A stretch of 64,000 nucleotides of DNA from Proteiniphilum sp. X52. Its GTDB lineage: Bacteria; Bacteroidota; Bacteroidia; Bacteroidales; Dysgonomonadaceae. The notes under the pieces are model-generated. The model ran no database searches, was not told the DNA's origin, and was given only the letters and a program-made list of their open reading frames with translations. The stretch spans positions 62,001-126,000 of the forward strand of contig NZ_RDSD01000011.1 in assembly GCF_003712195.1 (NCBI RefSeq), given 5' to 3'. Below, piece after piece: positions 8,018 to 15,615 of the stretch (its first letter is position 1; each line of letters starts with the position of its first letter). The position numbers were made by a program, and so were the translations under genes.

Positions 8018-8932
8018 ATGAAGAGAACTACAATTACCATCGTTTTTTTGTCGATAGCCTTGTATATGGCAGCTTCTTTAACGTTTCCCGCCGATACCAC
8101 TTTTCATTATAACAACCGGAAAGTGGTTATTTCGGAGAACGATAATGAGATAAATATCTCAATGTATCATCTGAATGAGCAGGGTGACACCATAGAAAGC
8201 CGGAAGGTCTACGAAGGCGTCTTCACTGACAGTAGATGCATTGAAAGGGTGTACCAAAACAGTTTTGAAATATCGGTACCTGATATTTTCAAACCGAAAA
8301 ACAAGCGTCGTCCAAGCCGTTCGCACTGGGCCGGTTTCGGTGTGGGATTCTCCAATCTGCCCCAAGGCCTTGATTTCGATGGGGAATTGGCATCCATTGT
8401 CAACCTGAGTCGTTCATTGCAATATAACCTGAATCCCATTGAAGGTTCATGGCGCATAGGAAACAGCAATTTCACCGGAATTGTCGGCATGGGTATCCAG
8501 TTCAACTCCATCCACTGGCAAAACAACAAAGCCATCGAAGTAGAGGATTACAAATCGGTTGTCACCACCACCGAACCGGGCAATGAATACAGAGACTCCC
8601 GCCTGCATTACACCTATCTCACCTTTCCCTTCCTGATAGAAACCAATTGGGATTTGGGACGTCAATCGCATCTCTTTCTGAACGCAGGTGTCGTCGCCAA
8701 AGTAAAGACCGCATCATCATCCGCCGTTTGGAGGAATAATGAAAAAGGAAAAAAAGAAAAGACAAAACTTCCCGGCGACCTGAATATTCGTCCTGTCACG
8801 CTGGATTTACTGGCACAAGGGGGAGTCAACGACCTGGGTTTCTTTATCTCATATTCCCCGTTCAACCTCTTTGGAAAAAATAAGGGCCCTGAAGCCAATC
8901 AGGCAACTATTGGGGTACAACTTTACTTCTGA
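8018..8932 (+). CDS. Outer-membrane beta-barrel protein (PorT/OmpW-like fold), unassigned
   Basis: 304 residues with a signal peptide (about residues 1-25). The N-terminal part is a small beta-rich domain, and the rest alternates aromatic and polar residues, ending in the terminal Phe signature (TIGVQLYF) that marks beta-barrel insertion by the Bam machinery. SHWAGFGVGFSNLPQGL and the later strands are typical of the Bacteroidetes outer-membrane beta-barrel families. No specific family is claimed. It lies downstream of the ECF sigma operon but is separated from it by a heptamer array and a MITE, so cotranscription is uncertain. A hairpin terminator follows. Confidence 0.7.
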   Translation: MKRTTITIVFLSIALYMAASLTFPADTTFHYNNRKVVISENDNEINISMYHLNEQGDTIESRKVYEGVFTDSRCIERVYQNSFEISVPDIFKPKNKRRPSRSHWAGFGVGFSNLPQGLDFDGELASIVNLSRSLQYNLNPIEGSWRIGNSNFTGIVGMGIQFNSIHWQNNKAIEVEDYKSVVTTTEPGNEYRDSRLHYTYLTFPFLIETNWDLGRQSHLFLNAGVVAKVKTASSSAVWRNNEKGKKEKTKLPGDLNIRPVTLDLLAQGGVNDLGFFISYSPFNLFGKNKGPEANQATIGVQLYF

Positions 8933-8977
8933 CGCGGGAAAAGATTCTACACAGCGCTAAACTTCACAATAAACAGG

Positions 8978-9020
8978 CCGGGATTGTTTCTTTTAAAAAA
9001 GAGATACGACCCCGGTTTTT
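8978..9020 (+). terminator. Rho-independent-like terminator after the barrel gene
   Basis: A CCGGG arm at 8978 pairs with CCCGG at 9011, and inner TCTTTT/AAAAGAGA segments extend the stem; TTTTT follows. A second CCCGGTTTTT occurs at 9054-9063 through a local duplication. Confidence 0.55.
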
Positions 9021-9201
9021 AAATAATTGGATCTGCATAAAAATCGACACGATCCCGGTTTTTAAATAATGAGCCTGCTCCGGAATCCCAAAAACCGATT
9101 TCACCGGTTTCCAACTCATTGAAAATCAATTTTCTTTTTGAGGGGATTTGAGTAAAAAGACTTTTCGGAGGGAACTCAATAATTGGATCTGCATAAAAAT
9201 C
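9011..9201 (+). repeat. Tandem duplication of the terminator tail, split by a MITE
   Basis: The block CCCGGTTTTTAAATAAT followed by TTGGATCTGCATAAAAATC occurs once at 9011-9045. The same two halves recur at 9054-9070 and 9184-9201 with a family A MITE plus its target duplication between them. Gene-free stretch 8933-9267 otherwise shows nothing. Confidence 0.7.
9071..9177 (-). mobile_element. MITE-like element family A, copy 2 (107 bp)
   Basis: Inverted relative to the other three copies. Termini are GAGCCTGCTCCGGAA and CTTTTCGGAGGGAACTC. It is flanked by the 6-bp direct repeat AATAAT (9065-9070 and 9178-9183). Internal sequence, read on the minus strand, aligns with the 35318 copy, including TTGATTTTCAATGAGTTG. 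Confidence 0.8.
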
Positions 9202-9267
9202 CTTTTTGGAACTATGGTTGTTTAATGAAATTCGTTGTGTTCAGTGTGGAGATAAGGCAAAAAGAGG

Positions 9268-9275
9268 TAATTTTG
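9268..9275 (+). promoter_or_regulatory. Bacteroidetes -7 box (TAATTTTG) for the MBL-fold gene
   Basis: TAATTTTG matches TAnnTTTG, 18 bases before the ATG at 9294. Confidence 0.6.
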
Positions 9276-9293
9276 TGTAAATATTGATAGAGT

Positions 9294-10076
9294 ATGATCA
9301 AGTTCCATATCATTGAATCGGGATATTTCCTCGGCGACGGCGGTGTCATGTTCGGCCCCGTACCCAAAAAATACTGGTCGGCAAAATATAAGGTGGATGA
9401 AAACAACATGTGTGTGATGGCGCTCCGCTGCCTCTTTATCGAGACAGATAATAGACGTATCCTGGTGGATGCGGGAATAGGCGACAAACACAACTCCCGG
9501 TTGAAATTCTTTCAACCTTTCGATCAGAAGGATATTGCCGGAGAGATCCGGAAAATCGGATATGCGCCGGAAGAGGTGACCGACGTGGTCATCACCCATC
9601 TTCATTTCGATCACTGTGGCGGCTGCACAGTATTTAACAGCAACAAAGAAGCGGTTCCTGCCTATCCCAACGCCACTTATCACCTGAGTCTCGCCCAATG
9701 GAAGAATTACAGAAACCCTTCACTTTTCGAAAAAGGCTCCTTTTTCCCGGACAATATCGAGCCGGTATATGATGCGGGACAGTTACAATTTGTACTGGAA
9801 GACATCCAACTCGACGAACATATCCGGCTGGAATTGTATGACGGCCATACTCCGGGACAGATCGCCCTGCTTTTCGATACCGAAGAAGGGAATTACGCCT
9901 TTCCGGGCGACGTGGTACCCACTTCGCTCAACCTGTCACTAAGCTGGCTTTCTGCCTATGACAACAGCGTGGTCATAGCTATGGAAGAAAAAAAACGTTT
10001 TATGGACAAAGCAATAAAAGATCAACGCACGCTTATCTTTTATCACGATGCCTATACCGTTTCCTCCAAATTATAA
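9294..10076 (+). CDS. MBL-fold metallo-hydrolase (lactonase-like)
   Basis: 260 residues. The metal-binding HLHFDHCGG motif lies around residue 101, the second histidine ligand in DGHTPGQ near 184, the bridging aspartate in FPGDVVP near 205 and a C-terminal histidine in FYHDAY near 250. This set and the length are typical of the AHL-lactonase-like branch of the metallo-beta-lactamase fold, zinc hydrolases of lactones and similar esters; the substrate cannot be read from sequence. No signal peptide is present, so it is cytosolic. The S9-like gene follows closely on the same strand, suggesting a two-gene operon. A fragment of this gene's promoter and start occurs at 5884-5945. Confidence 0.88.
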   Translation: MIKFHIIESGYFLGDGGVMFGPVPKKYWSAKYKVDENNMCVMALRCLFIETDNRRILVDAGIGDKHNSRLKFFQPFDQKDIAGEIRKIGYAPEEVTDVVITHLHFDHCGGCTVFNSNKEAVPAYPNATYHLSLAQWKNYRNPSLFEKGSFFPDNIEPVYDAGQLQFVLEDIQLDEHIRLELYDGHTPGQIALLFDTEEGNYAFPGDVVPTSLNLSLSWLSAYDNSVVIAMEEKKRFMDKAIKDQRTLIFYHDAYTVSSKL

Positions 10077-10134
10077 GAAATCCACCGGTCAGGCACATGC
10101 AAAAGAATGTCTTAATAACCTGAAAATAAAAATT

Positions 10135-11226
10135 ATGATGCTTATGAAAACGAACGTTCTCTTTTTCTCGGCCATCATGGCTGTTCTCAACATTTTTTCC
10201 GCGTTCCCACAGAAAGAAGACTCCCTGCTATCACAGTTGAAATCGCTGGAACAAAAACTTTCGGATTACCAACACCGGTTCGACATATTGGAGAAACAAA
10301 TTGACGACCTGATGTGGTTTCGCCGGCTGGAAGATATTGCCCATGTGGATAAAGTGCGGCTCACAAGCACTCCCCGCTGGAAACCCAAAGAGCCGGAAGA
10401 CCGTTTTGCCGGCAACAAACTGCAATTTTACAGCTATGTCTTCATCCCGAAAAATGTCAACCCCAAGAAAAAGTATCCGCTTATCGTACTCCCTCACAGC
10501 GGAATACATGCCAATTTCTCCACTTATTATTCCCATATTGTGCGTGAACTGATCGCCCAGGGATATATTGTGGTATCGGCCGAATACCGGGGCAGCACAG
10601 GTTACGGGAAAGCGACATACGAAAATATCGATTACGGCGGGCGAGAAAACGACGATGTACTGGAAAGCCGTAATTATATGGTTGAAAATTACACTATTGT
10701 CGACCCTTCACGGGTAGGCGTGATCGGGTGGAGTCACGGCGGCATGATTGCCCTGATGCAGATTCTCCAACATGGCGACAAATACCAATGCGCATTCGCG
10801 GGGGTACCGGTGAGCGACCTGGAGAACCGCCTGGCATCACATGATGAGAGTTATACCGCCTACTTCACCACACCCTATCATATCGGCAGATCCATTGAGG
10901 AGAATCCCGAAGAATACGCCCGCCGTTCACCCACCCACTATGCGCAAAATCTCGACAAGCCGCTACTCATCCATACCAATACCAACGATAACGATGTGTA
11001 CGTGGAAGAGGTGCAACTAATGATCGACACACTCAAAAAGCATGGCAAAGAGTTCTCCTACAAAATCTTTCAGGATGCCTCCGGCGGCCACGGTTTCGAT
11101 CGGATCGACAGTAAGGAAGCCACCGACATCCGTTTCACGGTACACAAGTTTCTGGAACGCTACCTGAAACCGCCGCATCCCTTCGCTTCGCAAAAGGAGA
11201 TGCGCCGCGCGGCCTACGGGTTTTGA
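10135..11226 (+). CDS. Secreted S9-like prolyl oligopeptidase / alpha-beta hydrolase
   Basis: About 363 residues from 10135. The frame is open from 10048, but that overlaps the MBL gene, and an ATG cluster at 10135/10138/10144 starts a signal peptide (MKTNVLFFSAIMAVLNIFSAF). A short coiled-coil-like stretch (LLSQLKSLEQKLSDYQ) follows. The catalytic serine is in GWSHGG near residue 198, the aspartate likely in TNTNDND and the histidine in SGGHGF near the C terminus, the S9 peptidase triad order. It probably hydrolyses peptides or esters outside the cytoplasm. Its 3' end overlaps the convergent M56 gene by 13 bases. Confidence 0.85.
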   Translation: MMLMKTNVLFFSAIMAVLNIFSAFPQKEDSLLSQLKSLEQKLSDYQHRFDILEKQIDDLMWFRRLEDIAHVDKVRLTSTPRWKPKEPEDRFAGNKLQFYSYVFIPKNVNPKKKYPLIVLPHSGIHANFSTYYSHIVRELIAQGYIVVSAEYRGSTGYGKATYENIDYGGRENDDVLESRNYMVENYTIVDPSRVGVIGWSHGGMIALMQILQHGDKYQCAFAGVPVSDLENRLASHDESYTAYFTTPYHIGRSIEENPEEYARRSPTHYAQNLDKPLLIHTNTNDNDVYVEEVQLMIDTLKKHGKEFSYKIFQDASGGHGFDRIDSKEATDIRFTVHKFLERYLKPPHPFASQKEMRRAAYGF

Positions 11227-12629
11227 TCCGGAATCTTTTTCGTAATAATGATTACGCCATTCTTTCCCTCATCGCCATACATTTCAATGGCACTTTTATC
11301 TTTTAGCACCGACATCGACTGGATTTCGTCCGGAAGAATAGATTTCAGTTCAAAATCTTTCGGCATTTTTTCTCCGTCAACAATGATCAAAGGAGGGTTT
11401 TCGAGTATCCGAACCAAATTTTGAGCACTATTTTCCTGGGTTCTGCGGATTAGATCTTTCACATCACCCCGAAGAGAATCCATTGTTCCCGTACCTGTCG
11501 ACAGTGCATCTCTGTTACTCTTTTTCGTTGTGATCAGTATCACTCCCTCTTTTCCCTTATTTCCATACATTCCGATGGCAGAGTTGTTTTTCAACACAGA
11601 AACAGATTCGATTTCTGCAGCGTTGATTTTTTGCATCTCCGCTTCGGAAACGATCTTTTCGTCCACAATATAAAGGGGATGCTTACCGCCGCCTGCGCGA
11701 AGGGTCACTTTTCCCACATCACCCGGAAAATTTTCCGTGGTCTCTGCTTTGGCATTCAGCTTCGGCGCCGAAAGTGCGGTCATTGCCAGGAACAATACGG
11801 GAAGCACCATCGCATAGTTCCATTTCAAGCGTCTGTTTGTCTTGTCTTTCTTCATCATGTCGATTCGTTTGTGCAGGTCGCGTTGCCGGAAATTATTTGC
11901 CAAAGCAAATTTATATTCACCCACGCTTTTGCGGATCAATAAAAGTTGGTATTGTTTGGAATCGATCCCCTCACTGAGCACCTTTTCGTCTGCCTGATAT
12001 TCATGGACAGACTGAATTTCCCGACGCAACAACCATGAGAACGGATTAAACCAGAAGATGCAGGTAAAAAGATCGAAAAAAATCATATCCACCGAATGCC
12101 GAAAATGAATGTGTGCTCTCTCATGGCGGATCACGGCCTGGTTGTCTGCCGATAATTCCCCGCGGGAAAGAATCATATATTTCATCCAGCTGAACGGCGA
12201 AATATTCTTATCGGTCACCCACAAAACCGTTTGATCGGGCAGCATTTTTTTTTCCGAATTCCGGATGATAACGGCAATCTGGCTCAACCCTATCAGGTAA
12301 CGGATAAACGTGAAAAGAAATCCTATGGCAAACAACATGATCAGGATATGCGTCCATGGAATTTCCACCCGCGGTTGCGTTACCACAAATTCAGTGACGG
12401 GGATGGAAGAAAGATCCGTCGAAAATGCGCCGGTAAGCGGTTCTCTCTTTTTCCCGAGGATAAAGTTGAAACGGAAAAGGGGAAGCACTGATATCACCAG
12501 TAACATGCATATCAACGAAAAACGGTTGACATTATGAAACGTAGTATGGGCTAAAAAAAACTTGTATAAGCCGTAAAACAATGCCATTAAGACGGATGCC
12601 CGAAGCAGCCAAAAGAGAAAGAGTTCCAT
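11214..12629 (-). CDS. BlaR1-like M56 membrane peptidase with two plug-like C-terminal repeats
   Basis: 471 residues. The N-terminal half has four hydrophobic segments and the M56 zinc motif HERAH near residue 169 with the following FNPFSWLLRREIQSVHEYQAD signature of BlaR1/MecR1 peptidases. These integral inner-membrane enzymes sense a signal and trigger cleavage of the BlaI-type repressor encoded by the adjacent gene. There is no penicillin-binding sensor domain. Instead the C-terminal half carries two copies of a module resembling the TonB receptor plug (PLYIVDEKIVSE...SVLKNNSAIGMYGNKGKEGVILITTKK-like, then PLIIVDGEKM...MYGDEGKNGVIIITKK-like). The blaI-like gene lies 5 bases upstream on the same strand. 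Confidence 0.9.
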   Translation of the reverse strand: MELFLFWLLRASVLMALFYGLYKFFLAHTTFHNVNRFSLICMLLVISVLPLFRFNFILGKKREPLTGAFSTDLSSIPVTEFVVTQPRVEIPWTHILIMLFAIGFLFTFIRYLIGLSQIAVIIRNSEKKMLPDQTVLWVTDKNISPFSWMKYMILSRGELSADNQAVIRHERAHIHFRHSVDMIFFDLFTCIFWFNPFSWLLRREIQSVHEYQADEKVLSEGIDSKQYQLLLIRKSVGEYKFALANNFRQRDLHKRIDMMKKDKTNRRLKWNYAMVLPVLFLAMTALSAPKLNAKAETTENFPGDVGKVTLRAGGGKHPLYIVDEKIVSEAEMQKINAAEIESVSVLKNNSAIGMYGNKGKEGVILITTKKSNRDALSTGTGTMDSLRGDVKDLIRRTQENSAQNLVRILENPPLIIVDGEKMPKDFELKSILPDEIQSMSVLKDKSAIEMYGDEGKNGVIIITKKIPDQNP

Positions 12630-12634
12630 GCCGG

Positions 12635-13003
12635 TTATTTTTTAGGATCAGACTTTTCCACTTCGTCCAGTAATTTCCGAATCTCTTCCACAGAGATATC
12701 CTGCTCTTTTATAAGCGACGAGACCACACTCAGGTAGGAGTCATCGAAATATTTCTTCACCACACTCCTCAATGTCCCGTTGCGGTATTCCTCTTCACTG
12801 ATGATCGCGAAATAACGATAGGTGGCGCCGAATGTTTCGTGCGAGAGAAAACCCTTCTCTTCGAGCATCCGCGCGTAAGTGGATAATGTGTTGAAATGCG
12901 GTTTCGGATCTGGGTACTTCTCCACCAATTGCTTCACAAAGAGTGCCCCTTCATCCCAAAAAAAACGCATCACCTCTTCTTCCTTTGCTGTCAATCCCCT
13001 CAT
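12635..13003 (-). CDS. BlaI/MecI/CopY-family transcriptional repressor
   Basis: 122 residues with the winged-helix layout of BlaI: LTAKEEEVMRFFWDEGALFVKQLVEKYP, then FNTLSTYARMLEEKGFLSH as recognition helix and wing, and a C-terminal dimerisation helix. These repressors bind dyads in front of their own operon and are inactivated by proteolysis after signalling from the M56 partner, which is encoded 5 bases downstream. The likely promoter is about 225 bases upstream, so the leader contains a complete MITE-like element ending 12 bases before the ATG; no antibiotic resistance gene is adjacent. Confidence 0.92.
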   Translation of the reverse strand: MRGLTAKEEEVMRFFWDEGALFVKQLVEKYPDPKPHFNTLSTYARMLEEKGFLSHETFGATYRYFAIISEEEYRNGTLRSVVKKYFDDSYLSVVSSLIKEQDISVEEIRKLLDEVEKSDPKK

Positions 13004-13015
13004 ATTTCAAATTAT

Positions 13016-13124
13016 GTGTCTGCTCCGAAAAGTCTTTCTTGATGAAAATTCCCCAAAAGAGCTGTTGATTTTCAGCAATTTGCAGACTGCAAAATCGTGT
13101 TTTGGGGTTTTTCGGAGCAGACTC
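13016..13124 (-). mobile_element. MITE-like element family A, copy 3 (109 bp), in the blaI leader
   Basis: Termini GTGTCTGCTCCGAAA and TTTCGGAGCAGACTC form the terminal inverted repeat; a 6-bp AATTAT repeat flanks it on both sides (13010-13015 and 13125-13130). It lies between the probable blaI promoter and the blaI start codon. Orientation relative to other copies is given loosely because the element is near-palindromic. Confidence 0.8.
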
Positions 13125-13230
13125 AATTATTAAACTGTTATACTTAAATTTGAACGTTTTGTGACTATTGAAAATGCAACGTTTCACCGGCATCCGATCA
13201 ACATAACAAGCTATCAATTCAATCACGGGG

Positions 13231-13238
13231 CAAATATA
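13231..13238 (-). promoter_or_regulatory. Bacteroidetes -7 box (TATATTTG) for blaI-blaR1
   Basis: On the minus strand TATATTTG matches TAnnTTTG. It would give a leader of about 220 bases. The rest of the 13004-13376 gap holds the MITE and the divergent SLC13 promoter. Confidence 0.5.
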
Positions 13239-13347
13239 ACTATTTTTTTTCGTTTTCAAACGAATAGATTTAGTTAATAAGTATCATTTCAGGTTCCGGC
13301 CCCCCCCATGGACAACTTTTTCCTCATTAAATAAATAAAAAAAATAT

Positions 13348-13355
13348 TACCTTTG
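13348..13355 (+). promoter_or_regulatory. Bacteroidetes -7 box (TACCTTTG) for the SLC13 permease
   Basis: TACCTTTG matches TAnnTTTG, 22 bases before the ATG at 13377. It rules out the upstream ATG at 13353, which lies inside the box. Confidence 0.65.
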
Positions 13356-13376
13356 CGTCAACTATACTCACTACGT

Positions 13377-15251
13377 ATGGACATAAATGTGTTTATTGTT
13401 TTCGGAATCATACTTCTGACGGTCACTCTTTTTGTGTGGGGTAAAATCCGGTCGGATATTGTAGCCCTCTCCTCCCTCGTCTTATTGGTGTTATCGGGAA
13501 TTCTCACACCCGAAGAAGGATTGTCGGGGTTTTCCAATTCCGTGGTTATCATGATCGTGAGCCTGTTCATTGTGGGAGGTGGAATTTTTCAGACAGGGCT
13601 TGCCAAAATGATCAGTACAAAGATCCTTACTCTGGCGGGAGGCAATCAATTCAAACTCTTCATACTGGTAATGTTAGTGACCGGTGGTATCGGCGGATTT
13701 GTAAGCAATACCGGGACAGTGGCGCTGATGCTCCCTATCGTGATGAGTCTGGCCTCGGAAGCCAATACCGACTCACGACGGTTTCTCATGCCGATGGCTT
13801 TTGCCAGCAGCCTGGGGCTGATCTCGCTGATCAGCACTCCTCCCAACCTGATTATCAACAACACACTAGTCAGCGGAGGATTCGATGGGTTATCCTTCTT
13901 CTCCTTTTTTCCTGTCGGCTTGATCACTCTCACTCTGGGTGTCCTGTTACTCTGGCCTCTCAGCAAACTACTAGTTGCAGGCAGGGATAAGGAAAAATCG
14001 ACCGTACACAAAAACAAGTCTTTAAACCAATTGGCCTCGGAGTATCAATTGGCTGACAATCTCTATAGGGTGCAGATAGAAAAAAATTCTCCCTTTATCA
14101 ATAAAACCCTTCAGGAATTAAATATCACCCAGGCTTATAATGTAAGTATACTCGAGATCCGGAGGATCCACTCACGGAACCGTTTTCATAAAACTGTGGA
14201 TATGAACATGGCCGGGCCGTCGAGTACCTTCAAGGAAGACGACATATTATATGTGCTCGGGAATTTCAATGATGTGGCGTCGCTCGTCAATGGAAATGGC
14301 TTGAAACTGATCGACACCCATAAAACGGAAGGCACCGACAATGCATTATCCGTTTCCAGGGCAGGGGGATTGGAATTCAGTGAAATCGGTATTGCGGAAG
14401 TGGTCTTGATGTCTACATCGAAACTGATCAACAAGCATGTAAAGGAATCCTATTTCCGTCAACTCTATAATGTGAATATACTGGGGATACAACGTAAAGA
14501 CGGATACATCCTTCAGGATGTAAAGGATGAGAGGATGCTTTCGGGCGACGTGTTGCTGGTACAGGGAAAATGGTCGGATATAGAAAAGCTGAATCAGGAG
14601 ACCTCGGAATGGGTGGTGGTCGGGCAACCTATGGAAAATGCGTTGAAAATTCCACTAGACCACAAAGCACCCGTCGCCGCAGTCATCATGGTATTGATGG
14701 TCGTGGCCATGGTATTCAACATAGTACCTACTGTGATTGCCACAATGATAGCAGCACTATTGATGATCATATTGGGATGTTTCCGCAATGTTGAATCGGC
14801 CTATAAAAGCATTAACTGGCAAAGTACTTTTCTGTTCGCGGGTATGTTTCCCTTAGCGATTGCCATGGAGAAAACCGGTGCTTCCAGTTTAATTGCCGAC
14901 GCGATCGTGAGCGGCTTGAGCCAATTCGGCCCAGTATCGGTATTGGCCGGCATCTACCTTGCCACATCCATATTGACAATGTTCATCAGTAATACGGCCA
15001 CTGCCGTGTTGTTCGCGCCCATCGCCCTACAATCCGCCGTGACCATAGGCGTCAGCCCCTACCCGTTTCTGTTCGCCGTGACGGTGGCTGCCAGCATGTG
15101 CTTTGCCAGCCCCTTCTCCACACCGCCCAATGCGTTGGTGATGTCTGCCGGACGATATAAATTTATAGATTACATAAGAGTGGGATTGCCATTGCAGCTT
15201 GTCGTGGGCATTATGATGATCTTCATTTTGCCACTACTGTTTCCACTTTAG
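13377..15251 (+). CDS. SLC13/DASS-family permease with central RCK_C (TrkA-C) domains
   Basis: About 624 residues from 13377. Two hydrophobic halves flank a soluble centre. The N-terminal half has the DASS signatures (GGIGGFVSNTGTVALMLPI and SSLGLISLISTPPNLIINN), and the C-terminal half repeats them (MFISNTATAVLFAPIAL, FASPFSTPPNALVMSAG). The central segment (about 200-400) carries two TrkA-C/RCK_C-like modules (NSPFINKTLQELN..., SKLINKHVKESYFRQ...). These inner-membrane carriers move dicarboxylates, citrate or sulfate with sodium or protons; the substrate is not predictable here. It has its own promoter and is likely monocistronic. No terminator is obvious; a family B MITE follows. Confidence 0.9.
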   Translation: MDINVFIVFGIILLTVTLFVWGKIRSDIVALSSLVLLVLSGILTPEEGLSGFSNSVVIMIVSLFIVGGGIFQTGLAKMISTKILTLAGGNQFKLFILVMLVTGGIGGFVSNTGTVALMLPIVMSLASEANTDSRRFLMPMAFASSLGLISLISTPPNLIINNTLVSGGFDGLSFFSFFPVGLITLTLGVLLLWPLSKLLVAGRDKEKSTVHKNKSLNQLASEYQLADNLYRVQIEKNSPFINKTLQELNITQAYNVSILEIRRIHSRNRFHKTVDMNMAGPSSTFKEDDILYVLGNFNDVASLVNGNGLKLIDTHKTEGTDNALSVSRAGGLEFSEIGIAEVVLMSTSKLINKHVKESYFRQLYNVNILGIQRKDGYILQDVKDERMLSGDVLLVQGKWSDIEKLNQETSEWVVVGQPMENALKIPLDHKAPVAAVIMVLMVVAMVFNIVPTVIATMIAALLMIILGCFRNVESAYKSINWQSTFLFAGMFPLAIAMEKTGASSLIADAIVSGLSQFGPVSVLAGIYLATSILTMFISNTATAVLFAPIALQSAVTIGVSPYPFLFAVTVAASMCFASPFSTPPNALVMSAGRYKFIDYIRVGLPLQLVVGIMMIFILPLLFPL

Positions 15252-15331
15252 TACCGGAGAGAAAACATTGAGCTCCAATAATGTAAAAAAAGGGCAAAAG
15301 GCAAACAATCAATGGATACTTTTCGATATTT

Positions 15332-15524
15332 AGAATCTGTTTTGAATTTTTTCATCCATTGTTTTTTAGCCATTTTTTGATGGATTTGGATTTTCATTGA
15401 TTGAAATGTGGCGGGCCACTTAAAAGAAATGAAAGTTCAAAGGCGCGAAAAAGGGCAAAAAACAATATGAAAGAGTGGAAAAATAAGCGTGAAATAATTA
15501 CTCGTAAAATTCAAAACAGTTTCT
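15332..15524 (+). mobile_element. MITE-like element family B, copy 1 (about 193 bp)
   Basis: Termini GAATCTGTTTTGAATTTT and AAAATTCAAAACAGTTTC form an inverted repeat of about 17-18 bp. The interior (CATCCATTGTTTTTTAGCC, GTGGCGGGCCAC, AGGGCAAAAAACAA) is shared with an inverted copy at 34380-34572. No clear target duplication and no coding sequence. It fills most of the 15252-15615 gap. Confidence 0.75.
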
Positions 15525-15537
15525 TAAGTAAAAATTG

Positions 15538-15545
15538 TAACTTTG
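15538..15545 (+). promoter_or_regulatory. Bacteroidetes -7 box (TAACTTTG) for the M3 peptidase
   Basis: TAACTTTG matches TAnnTTTG and starts 14 bases after the end of the family B MITE, so any -33 element would lie inside the MITE terminus. Confidence 0.6.
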
Positions 15546-15615
15546 CACTTATTTCATAGGAACCCGATTACCCGGTTTTTTTCAATTGTTTAAATCATAT
15601 TTAATTAGAAGTCGA

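Noticed and set aside
12951-13259. Small minus-strand gene across the blaI leader
   Set aside because: It runs through a MITE and into blaI in another frame; no domain.
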